NCBI GenBank assembly: GCA_003568945.1 | Contig: BDIP01000202.1 | Span: forward strand, 1 to 21,255 | Direction: 5' to 3' | Length of the DNA: 21,255 nucleotides | Source of the DNA: Kipferlia bialata | Taxonomy: Eukaryota; Fornicata | Shown here: positions 8,801-18,200 of the stretch, piece after piece | Layout: each line of letters starts with the position of its first letter | Numbering within the stretch: position 1 is the first letter of the stretch | The notes under the pieces: generated by a model | The model's input: only the letters and a program-made list of their open reading frames with translations | Told to the model about the DNA's origin: nothing | The model's database searches: none | Translations under genes and position numbers: made by a program

Positions 8801-9611
8801 GGTAGAGAGAGAGAGGTAGGGATGAAGACTGTCAGGGATGCCTCTGGTGAAAAGCCGTACGTATATATGAATACATACATATATACGCCATGCATCAGTG
8901 AATGTCTCTTCTTCTGGATTTCATATAATCATACATATACACACCCTTAGAAGTACACGAGGTACAATACTCTTGGGAGACACACCTGCAGCTGCCTCTT
9001 CTTGTGTTATCTATCTTGAAGGTAGGTAATGAATGATGATAGTATCTACAATATATATATATATATAATACACTGTATACATACTAGGCCGACACCCACC
9101 TGCAGCAGCTGTCTCTTCTTGTGGTAGGGCAGGGTGTCCATGCTGGGGGTGAGGGAAATACACACACATATATATATAGAGAGAGAGGGGTAGAGAGAGA
9201 CGTTATCATATAGGATACGTATAACTGTCCCCTGTGGGCAGATACTATACATCTTATATGAATGAAACAGTATTCAGCAGAGTACATAACTACCTATATA
9301 CACTCTCTCTATATGTGTTCCTAATACCTGTCACTTGTGAAGTGTCTGATGACTGGTACCAGAGAGAGTAGCCATATCATATATACAGTGAATAATGCAC
9401 TATATAATATATGAATAATACTATATACTATATGTATATACCTGTCACTAGTGAAGTGTCTGATGACTGGTACCAGGGCCGGACAGGTGACAAGTCGGTC
9501 AAGCAGGGTAGACCTATCATTCTGTGCTAAGCATTATAACAATATTCAATAAGTATATATATTTATATGTGTGTACTAGAGAGAGTACAATATATAGGGC
9601 AGACGTTTCAT
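5642..9611 (-). CDS. Zinc-type macrodomain ADP-ribosyl hydrolase, twelve exons
   Basis: Exons in gene order: 9589-9611, 9442-9513, 9100-9142, 8556-8627, 8317-8423, 7788-7848, 7418-7473, 7272-7339, 6873-6952, 6498-6563, 6265-6363, 5642-5746. They total 852 nt, all phases agree, and they encode 283 residues. An N-terminal helical part (1-95) leads into a full macro fold: [11 protein letters not shown] (95-105), [10 protein letters not shown] (117-126), [17 protein letters not shown] (127-143), [29 protein letters not shown] (167-186), [13 protein letters not shown] and [10 protein letters not shown] near the end. The GCF-x-P-x-H-x-C insert (C130, H135, C137) is typical of the bacterial zinc macrodomains that remove ADP-ribose from proteins, often beside sirtuin-type transferases. 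Probably cytosolic; no targeting signal. Exon 1 (23 nt) is the least certain. Bacterial-type family in an intron-rich gene suggests old transfer. Most introns contain copies of exon ends. Confidence 0.88.
5896..6296 (-). repeat. Three downstream copies of the end of macrodomain exon 11
   Basis: The exon end at 6265-6296 encodes QPASEAAVQ and is followed by GTATATA. Imperfect copies of about 30 bp lie at 6147-6178, 6056-6087 and 5896-5926 (offsets 118, 91 and 160 bp), all in the same orientation and further downstream in the gene. The copies keep the CTGCTGCCTC core on the plus strand; divergence increases with distance. Confidence 0.75.
7055..7310 (-). repeat. Two downstream copies of the end of macrodomain exon 8
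   Basis: 7274-7310 (37 bp of the exon end encoding [12 protein letters not shown]) recurs without a single difference at 7149-7185 and, over 33 bp with one difference, at 7055-7087. Offsets are 125 and about 97 bp. The donor GTATGT is kept only at the real exon; the copies lead into GGTTAGTATG and TATACTGG on the gene strand. Confidence 0.9.
7536..7813 (-). repeat. Two downstream copies of the end of macrodomain exon 6
   Basis: The exon end encoding NAANDQ, with its donor (7788-7813), recurs at 7647-7668 (donor GTATCA kept) and at 7536-7556 (donor region changed to CACGTAT). The core GGTCATTGGCTGCATT is identical in all three. Offsets are 141 and 111 bp. NAAN is the ADP-ribose-contacting motif of the macro fold. 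Confidence 0.85.
7948..8363 (-). repeat. Three downstream copies of the end of macrodomain exon 5
   Basis: The real exon end (8317-8363) encodes [12 protein letters not shown] and is followed by GTCAGT. Copies lie at about 8217-8262 (GTGAGT donor; GDIT changed to GVIT), 8059-8111 (GTTAGT donor; WKGDITTL fully kept) and 7948-7984 (GTTAGT donor; shorter and altered). Offsets are 100, 158 and 111 bp. The 8059 copy is preceded on the gene strand by CTTTCAG, but using it in place of exon 5 would not keep phase. Confidence 0.88.
8599..8714 (-). repeat. Upstream copy of the start of macrodomain exon 4
   Basis: 8599-8627, the exon start encoding [10 protein letters not shown], and 8686-8714 match at 26 of 29 positions (offset 87 bp). 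The real exon has acceptor CTTACTCTAG; the copy has no AG at the corresponding position. A further weak resemblance around 8757-8800 is not counted. Confidence 0.7.
8986..9126 (-). repeat. Downstream copy of the end of macrodomain exon 3
   Basis: The exon end encoding YHKKRQLLQ with donor GTGGGTGTC (9100-9126) is matched at 8986-9009 by a copy with one codon missing and donor GTGTGTC. The offset is 114 bp. Confidence 0.75.
9328..9476 (-). repeat. Downstream copy of the end of macrodomain exon 2
   Basis: 9442-9476 and 9328-9362 match at 34 of 35 positions. The segment encodes [11 protein letters not shown], and a GTAT donor follows in both copies. The offset is 114 bp, the same as for the neighbouring exon 3 copy. 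Confidence 0.88.
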
Positions 9612-9878
9612 CCTGGATTGTGAGGAAGGAGAGAAAGAGTCTGAGAGAAAGAGGGAGGGAGAGAGAGAGAGAGAGAGAGAGCATACGGAGAGAAGAATAG
9701 ACACAAAGAGAGTAGAGGACGGATTGAGGGAGAGGGATATGATATGCACCGAGAAAGTGGGGGGGGGGGGGGGGGGTGGCACAACCCCCCCAAAAAAATG
9801 TGGAAAAACCCCCCCCCCCCCCCCCCTTGTTGGCAGTGTCTGTATCAAACAGTCTGATACCTGTCTGTCTGACCTCAG
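9612..9878. other. Divergent intergenic region with homopolymer block
   Basis: It lies between the macrodomain start (-) and the first visible exon of the 41-exon gene (+). It has a (GA)n tract at about 9657-9681, then 18 G (9759-9776), 7 C, 7 A, 5 A and 19 C (9809-9827). The upstream exons of the 41-exon gene should lie here or beyond, but nothing coding can be joined in phase. The homopolymers may mark a low-quality contig join, so distance and order across this block should not be trusted. Confidence 0.55.
9759..9827. repeat. Poly-G and poly-C block
   Basis: 18 G, a short spacer, 7 C, 7 A, a short spacer with 5 A, then 19 C. A G-run followed shortly by a C-run of the same size is what two contig ends with poly-G read tails would give when joined tail to tail. 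A natural hairpin is the alternative. Confidence 0.9.
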
Positions 9879-12202
9879 GAGGACCAGCCACCGGGGCAGT
9901 GGCAGGGAGTCCCAGAGAGGGGGCCAGTCTGAAAGGTGGAGTCAGATAGACTCGGGGAGGGGGGAGGGGAACACTACCCGGCGGGAGAGAGAGCAGGAGA
10001 CGGCGACAGGGGGGGAGAGAGGGACTCTGCTGGATGACATAGATGCAGAGGGGACCAAGAGAGAGAGAGAGGGGAAGTACAATCTGGAGGCCACGACTAG
10101 GCTGCTAGATGGTGAGTGGTTACACTGCACACAGTGTGAAGTATGTACTGCAACAATCAGACATTTATGACTACACCATTGATGTGACATGTTCCCTCTC
10201 CCTCTCCCCCTCATCTGTCAGGCATGCAGGCCAGCCGCAACCGCACTGTCTTTGACTACCGCAAGACCCATGAGCTGGTACCTATCAAGGTGCCACCCAC
10301 GGTGGAGGAGAGCACGGGGGACAGGTGGGGGGATGTATATATAGATAAGAGATAGAGTCTGGATAATAACGCTGTATGTGTATACTCTGTGAATGACTGT
10401 ATGCGTTAGCTCACCCCTTAGGATAGCTGACTCCGACCTAGTCAATATGAAGAGAAGGGCCGGGAGACTGCTGCCAGACCAACTGCCCACAGTCATAAAG
10501 GTGGGTGGGCATGTATACGTATATGTATACCTGGAGGCCAGTGTTCAACACAATCTCAGTTTCCCAAGACACAGTTCCCTGACTACCATTCGCAGACACA
10601 GATACTCTCTCTATATCGTACTGTAGTTTCCCGCACCTGTTACTCTTACACCAGGACACTAAGCACCTTCCTGCGGTGCTCAAGGCTCTCTACGAGCACT
10701 ATCTGTCAGGTACATGTGTATTACCTTCTCATGTACAAGTGGAAGTGTCAAGTGTAGCCATTATATGTGAGACTATATACACATATCATTGTCTATGAGA
10801 CTATATACACATTCCATTATCTATGAGACTTTATACATATCGTTACTACCAGCCATGGCCTACCCCTACATATATATCCCATACCCCATGCCCTCTGACC
10901 CCCAGTGCGTGTCAAGGGTGTGAGGGACTCCGTGGCAGACACCTATGCCGCAGACAGCGATGCCTTTCTGGCCAAGGCCAACACCTCTCTCTCCCTCACT
11001 GCCCATCTGTCCAGCCTGAGGGCAAGGTGGGTGTATTATATATATAGATAGACTATACGGTGACGCATGCCTCTCTCTCTACTATCCTTAGTATATACTA
11101 TCTGTGTGTATCCCACCCCCAGGTCCCGCGTTGACCTGTATCACAAGCTAGACATGGTGGCACTGAAGCAGATGGCCCTGTGCGATGCCCTGCTACATGT
11201 GATGCCAAACCCGGAGACAAGGTGGGGTGCAGTGCATACAGTGTAGATAGGGGTGTGTGATATGTTGAAGACACAACATACAGTACCTTGCCAACCCCAG
11301 GGTCCCCAACGTGCCCTCCAAGTGGAGGAAGGAGGTGGATGCAACGACGGAGAGCCCAGAGATGCAGTCGTGGGAGGTATGGTGGTATATGTATACGGGG
11401 TCGTGTTACCTACCACCTGTAACCCCAGGCGTCCAAGCCTCCCCCTGTCGGTACTGATAGTGTGGTGGGTAGTCCACAGGATGGTGATAAGGGAGAGGGG
11501 GAGGGAGATGGGGAGGGAGAGGGAGAGGGAGAGGCTGAGAAGATCATGAAGCTGAACCTGAGCCGGTCCCACATGCTGAGAAGGAAGAGGGATATGGGGA
11601 GGGCCAGTGAAGGTGAGTATATTGAAAGACGGAAGGGGGAGGTGTACACAGTGAGGATCTATCTGCAGTATTCCATCGATAACTGTTCTGCCCTCTCTCT
11701 CTCTACCCCCTTACCCCCTAGGTCTCCTGCAGGCCCTGGGAGAGATGCCGTCTAGGAGAAGTACAGTGAGACAACAGGAGGAGAGTGACAGGAGGTGGGT
11801 GGCCATGTGCATAGGACACTGCCATATGCCTTAGTATATATGACCCCCCCCCCCCTCTCACCCAGACACGCTGCTGCTCAGAAGGCCCAGCTGTCGTACA
11901 GGACCCAGATGTCACACAGAGAGGGTATGATATGTATAGAGATGGGTGTATATATATACCCCCTTGACCCCAGGCCAGTCGACAGATAGGAGTGAGGCCG
12001 GGATACCAGGGGGAGGGCTCCTGGAGGGTCTAGGGTGCGTATATGCATTAACTATTGATACATGCAACCCGACACACACAGAAGGAAGATACACTTTCCC
12101 CATAGAGTCTCAGTTGGTACCATGACTACCACCCTGCCTTACCCCAGTTCCACCCAGCAGACCGATATCGACCAGGACGACCTGGCCAACAGGTCCTACA
12201 AG
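9879..12202 (+). other. 41-exon gene: exons 1-12 (residues 1-399)
   Basis: Exons: 9879-10111, 10222-10324, 10422-10500, 10655-10709, 10906-11026, 11123-11221, 11301-11376, 11429-11612, 11722-11794, 11866-11924, 11974-12034, 12148-12202. The first exon is polar and disordered (RTSHRGSGRESQRGGQSE). Exons 2-7 are the most globular part, for example VFDYRKTHELVPIKVPP, HLPAVLKALYEHYLS and VDLYHKLDMVALKQMALCDA. Exon 8 carries a GEGEGDGEGEGEGE tract and then KIMKLNLSRSHMLRRKRDMG. Most introns start GTGGGT or similar and end CTNACCCCAG. The shortest clear intron here is 11925-11973 (49 nt). Confidence 0.8.
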
Positions 12203-15200
12203 GTAGGCGTATATGTATTACACGAAGCATTCGTTGGGTTGGCATATTGCTCACTATTGAGGGCTGGTGTTAGTATACTGAATGGCCTCTGTTTCCATCT
12301 CCCCCCAGGTTGCCGCTGTAGCCTATGAGGGGCACTCGGATGAGGAGACAGAGGACTACGGGACCAGGTTTATATATATATATATATGTATATCTATATA
12401 CATATTGTATGTAGATGTAGAGGACTACGGGACCAGGTGGGTGTGTACTATATACATGTAGATTACAGAGGAGTCGCATATGTGTATGTAGCCATTCTAA
12501 TGTAATTGATCCCGGTAGTTATGCCTGTGTACAGTTGGGGTATCGTTGAGTTGGTTCATCCCTATTCTGACCCCCAGGATCACGGAGGACCTTGCAGATC
12601 TGGCTAGACAGTCTGGGGTGTCCATAGAGGCACTGCAGGTGGGGGGTGGTTGGGATAGGTTGTGTATGCACTGATGTTTACCGTTATTATCTAGGTTTGA
12701 CTCAGTCTCTGATCCCCAGGAGATGGCTAGAGAGAGAGCACGAGAGAGGGAGAGGGAGAGAGAGAGCAACGGCTCCCCGTCCAAGACAATGCTCTTCCTC
12801 AAGGGTGAGTCCGTGTTTTCGTGTGGGTCTGATAGTCATTATGTCTTGATGTAGCGTGCATCATACCTCTCACCCCCTAGGAGTGGGTGACCAGGTGGAC
12901 CTGAATGCCCTGATCAAGAGGGAGAAGGAGAGGGACATTGAGAGAGAGAAGGACGCCGCCTTTTCGAGTGACATTGGGATGGTCATAGCACAGACACTCG
13001 ACAAGCCCATGGAGGTAGGGGGAGTGGGTAATACCAGTGTATTCACTGGACTCCGTATACTGTCACTAGTGAGTAGTGATGCCTGACCCCAGGTCCACCC
13101 ACCCCTGGAGCGTACCTACCTGGAGGAGGAGCCGGACCAGCAGCGGATGGTGACACAGGCAATGCAGGTGGGGTGGATATATACATATATGTAACAGTAG
13201 ATATAGATGTATAAACATGTATGACTGTACACGTGACTGGATGGTGACACAGGCAATGCAGGTGGGGTGGACGGATGATTGGTGTTTATATTGAAGTGGT
13301 ATACATATATATATATGTATATGCATATACATATATATGCATGTATATGCAAGATCCAGATGTCACAGTATACCATGTCTGTGTACCCTCTCATCTCTCA
13401 GGAGCTCCTGCGGTACCAGCCTGTGTGGAGGGTATCTAGGATGGGGGAGGAAGGTATGGGGTGGTGTATGTGTGTGTATGTATCACACTACTGATGTGAG
13501 TGTATGTGACTTACCTTACCCCAGTGTTGAGGGAGAACATCGAGCATGGGTCCCTGGTCAAGACAACTAGACCGGCAGTCATTGCACAGGTATGTATATA
13601 TATGTATAGCATGTGTTACCGTCTACCTCTCCACCATTTGTCGCTCACCCTCACCCCAGGCCTTGCTGGACATGGACTCCCATGGTACTATGATATATAC
13701 TCTATGTACATAAATACTATACCGCACCACCACCACACCTTTACTTACCCCCCATGCCTTGCTGGACATGGACTCCCAGGGCCTGTCCTCCCATGGATGC
13801 AGGGAGGCAGAGGCAGAGGCAATGATGGACTTCTACAACATGTCGGACCTTGATGAAGGTGGGGTATATACCAATTTATTCATATTTATTGTTCTCCCAT
13901 ATAGTCTTTCCTTTAGTTGGGTTGTATACATGTGACCCTCACCTACCCCCTGACCCCCCCAGATCGCTATGACTCCACGTCTGAGTCTGGGTCTGAGACT
14001 GAATCGGAGTCAACGCCTGACGCCCATGCCTTTAGGTATGGTCGTGGTCTCTCACCAATGCTGATGTGCATATTAGTGTTAGTATAGCGTGTGGGGCAGA
14101 GTATCACTCAGTATATGTAGCCGTAGTAGTGACGGGAACCATTGTGTGATGTCCTTATATATATGTGTATATATATGCAGTGAGTGTGACCCTAACCCCC
14201 AGACTCTCCACCAGAGACACTGACTCCCCTGTCCACAGGTCCAGAGGGGGGTCAAGGGCGGGGTCGAAAGCAGGCTCTAGAGCAGGCTCTAGAGCAGGGT
14301 CTACCACTGCGTCTCCTAGGTGTGTATATGTGTCATAACCTGTGGTGTTGAATTAGCTATTGGGTTTGGTTGTGGGTCGCCAGTGAATATAGAGAGTGTC
14401 CATTGAGTACCCCTTCTCTTCTGTTAGAACTCTGAGTCTACTGATACACAGATCAGGCTCCCCCGGCCTCAAGATTCTTGTGTTTGAAGGAAGGCATGGG
14501 GAGAGGGAGAGGGAGAGGGAGAGGATACGGGAGGGCAGGAGGAAGAACAGTGCGCGGTCTCACTCGAGAGAGAGGGAGAAGGAGAAAGCTAGGTATTGAG
14601 TTCAGACTGTAGATGAATGAGAAGAAGTCTGATTCCACGACAACTACCGTTTGCTCTTCTGACCTTCCCACATGGCCACCTCTCCCTCTCCCCCTCACCG
14701 CAGGGACGCTGCCCTGACCAGCCGCAGTCATGATGCCAGTGCCACCCACTCTGCCAGGGAGTTCTACATGGGGGCAGACAACGACAGGTGGGGTGGATGT
14801 GTATGTATATATGTATGTACATGTGTATATGTTATATATACACATGAATGACACACCCCTCTGAACCCAGCGACTGGGAGGACCTCAATGTGCCCACCTA
14901 TGCCGAGAAGGAGTATTCGCAGTTCCAGCACATACCCAGCCTGGTACCCAAGGGCCTGGTGGACCTAAAGACATTAATACGGCTGATAGAGACAGACCCC
15001 GACGAGGCCCTGGATGTGTATGGGTCAGACAGCGAGTATGAGGTGGGGGTTGTAGATCCACTTACACTTGTATATATAATGATACTAGTGTTGTGTTAAG
15101 AGGTAGGTATGTACTGCATACACTCTAGATGGCCCCTGCCTATATCCTATCTCTACACACTCTGATATGATGTATATATATACAATATGTCTCTAACCCC

Positions 15201-18200
15201 CAGGAGGAGGACGGTGGCTTCGGTATGTCCCCAGCTAAGAGGCGTGCACTGGAGATAGAGAGGAAGGAGAGTATGAATGTCACAAACAGTGAGGAGGAGG
15301 GGGAGAGAGAGAGTGAGGATGATGATGGGGCGGCTAGCTTCCGTGCCTCTCCTGCTCGATCCCCCAAGGCAACAAAGGGCATGTCTCTGCTGCTATCACC
15401 CCCGAAGAGTGTGAGCAAGGTGTGTACTTGGTCCCACATTACTCTGCCTCAGTATGTATGGAGATATGTGTCTACATATACATACACCCCCTCACCCCAG
15501 GAGGCCAGTCTCCTCAACCAGTTGGCCCAGATGTCACCAGCATCCACCTCTATGTCAGCATCCACCAAGGGGGAGGGAGAGGGGGAGGGAGAGGGTGAGA
15601 CAGAGAGAGAGCATGACTCGGATGTCGACAGTGACATGCTGACGTACCACCCTGGGACAGAGTTTGCTAACAGGTAGGGGCAGATGTATATGTATGCATA
15701 CATTTTGTATGTTATGAGTGTGTGTGTCTGTGGTCCCTGACCCCTAGGTACTCCAATGCGGTAGCCAAGGCCCTGTCAGCAGCCATAGAGACAGGTCCAC
15801 CCCCAGAGGAGGTGTGTTTGTGTATGTGTGTGTGTAGACTTGACTTCATTGGCTCTTGTGCAGCGTATCACCAAATCACATTAATTTTGTCATTACTTCC
15901 CACTCCCATCATCCTTGTGCAACCTCAGTAATCCCAGGAGGACTATGATGAGTATGCCATCCTTAAGAGTCCCAGTGTGCTAAGAGGGCAGGGTATTAAC
16001 AAGAGGACAGGTGCGATACTAATATATGTATGTAGTTTTCCGAGTCACCGTGCGAAGATGATCAAGTATACCAACTCTTGTGTCCATACAGTCCATGCCC
16101 CACCCCCAGCTGTTGGCACCCCTTCCCGTCTACCCAAGACACAGCAGGCAGGAGGCACACCTAGTAGCTCTCTAGCCATGGGTAGTAGGACAGCTCTCAG
16201 CACCACACAGGGTGAGGGCCTAGTATTCTTATGTATAGTGTATGTACTTGCTTGTTGCCTAGTCTTTCATGCCTTCTATATATCAGTATATTTCATGTAC
16301 ATATACTATATACACCCTTATCCCAGGCCGTGCCACCCCCGTCACCCCGACCAGACGCAGCACCTCTAGGGCCAGGATGGCTGTGCTACACTCCACCATA
16401 GAGAGAGATAAGGAGGAGAAGAGGGAGAGGGAGAGACAGCTGCAGCGGCAGAAGGACGAGGAGAGAGAGAGACACCGCCCCTTGGTCAATGGTGCCACAA
16501 TCGGTAGAACCAGCAGGATCAGCAGGGACAAGGGGGAAGGTACGCGATGTGGCATATGTATGTATATATCCTATATCTACTTTTGTATCCACTATTCTCT
16601 ACCCCCCAGAGCACCTTGTCCCGTCCAGCATGTCTCTGGCTGACACCACCACCATCTACAAGGGGTCTGTGGTGTCACAGCATATCGATGCGTTCCAGAG
16701 TGCATGGGGGCGCTACACCAACGAGATCCAGAGCATCTTCACACCCAATGGCCACGGGCACTCCTATCTCAGGTGGGGTACACATACTGTACTCCGTTCC
16801 TCTACCAGTCTACCCCTCTCACCTCCCAGAGATGTCTCCCCCCGGTCTGACATGAGTGAGATAGACTCAGAGGCAGAGGATGAAATCAACGCGATATCGG
16901 AGGAGCTCGCTACACTATCCATCATACCACCAGGTAAGGATATGCTAGTATTTATGCCCACTTACCTAGTGTCTACGTTCAAACCCCCTCACACCAGGCC
17001 CCCTAGAGTTCGAGGCCCCAGCTGAGCCCCCAGTCCTGGATGAGATACTGGCAGTGCTAGGTGGGGTGTTGTGTGAGATGTGGGGTAGATTGTGATACTC
17101 TCATCATAAGATACCATATTACTCATGTAGTATCTATCAGTATATATTTCTCTATATCATATGTATTGCATACACTCTCTCTATCTCACCTGCCAGGTCT
17201 GCACGGGTGTGCCCCCGAGGTGCCTGAGCCCATTGAGTCCATCCACTTCATAGAGCCGGAGGAGCACGACAACTCAATTGTGGACAGGTGGGTGACACAT
17301 GTATATTGGTGGATCTTTGGTCTGGTGTTGTCTTCTTCTCCTGTCTCCCCAAGTGCCTATCTCACCCCCAGGCTGGTTGAGGCCTTTGGCATACTTGAGA
17401 TGTCCCTCCCTTCCAGGATGGATGTGTTCCATAGATGCACAATGGACATTGACGTCCCAGGTAAGGGTTACACTATAGCGTAGTTTGGTGGGGACACAGG
17501 ATAGCACAAGATATCACAATCTATTCAAAAGTGTGGATATTCTGTGTTCTCACCTGCCCTCTTTCTCACGATCCAGGCACCCTTGAGAGAAGGGCCGAGG
17601 TGTGGAAGGGTGGGGCGTATGCTGTGAGGGACAGAGAGACGGCCAGGAAACAGGTAAGGGGCATGTCTCTTTGAAGACCAATGCTGGTTGTCTCTTAATG
17701 AATATGAGAAGAGTCATGAATATGATGAAACATGTAGTATGTGATAGTGATACTAGAGTACCTTTCTCTAACACTTCAGCTGGTGCGTACCTTCAAGCGT
17801 GCCCGTAAGAGTCGAGAGTTGACTTCCCAGCGGGAGCTGAGAGAGCACCTGGAGAGGTTGAATCAGGTGCGGAGTCATATATTCCATTGGCACATTGATC
17901 GCATTGGAGTATATTCTGGTATATATACCAAATCTCCTTCTCACCCAGGCCACGGAGGCCTGCCGCATTGCAATGAAGCGGCTGACTGGGATCGGAGACA
18001 AGTACGATACATACACATTTCTCTGCATTCATGGTCACGAGTGTTTTGGTGTGTGCTGATGTTAGTTTGCCACTCTTGTATATACGTTACGTCCTTCCGA
18101 TGTCTCACCCCCCAGACTCACCTTTCGCAATGTACCCTATGTGGACAGGATCAACACAGACGTCAGACGCATCCAGCAGCCCATACTCAAGATGATCAGG

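Larger units (their letters stand above)
12309..14319 (+). other. 41-exon gene: exons 13-22 (residues 400-665)
   Basis: Exons: 12309-12367, 12578-12638, 12720-12804, 12881-13014, 13093-13167, 13402-13453, 13525-13589, 13780-13858, 13963-14035, 14203-14319. The segment is acidic and helical: VAYEGHSDEETEDYGTR, EDLADLARQSGVSIEALQ, the Arg/Glu tract RERARERERERE, then LNALIKREKERDIEREKDAA. Exon 20 uses acceptor ACTCCCAG at 13778-13779, the only one that keeps phase. Exons 21-22 are a Ser/Glu- and Arg/Ser-rich linker (TSESGSETESES; repeated GSRA). Three exon junctions here have direct copies, described separately. Confidence 0.8.

Noticed and set aside
4270-9476. Mutually exclusive or cassette exons as the explanation of the copies
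   Set aside because: The copies cover only one end of each exon, usually lack the second splice site, and those with an upstream AG (for example at 8059) do not keep phase. Alternative donors remain possible, whole alternative exons do not.
4270-9476. Transposon-derived repeats as the source of the copies
   Set aside because: Each copied segment is unique to its own exon; there is no shared terminal sequence, no target-site duplication and no transposase or reverse transcriptase frame anywhere in the window.
9595-9891. Proline- and serine-rich minus-strand frames over the homopolymers and the GA tract
   Set aside because: They are translations of (CT)n and poly-C only.
9724-10170. Open frame running from 9724 through the homopolymers into the first exon of the 41-exon gene
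   Set aside because: It has no ATG start and would translate poly-G/poly-C, and a good acceptor (CTGACCTCAG) at 9878 explains the exon start. The frame is open only because the homopolymers contain no stops.
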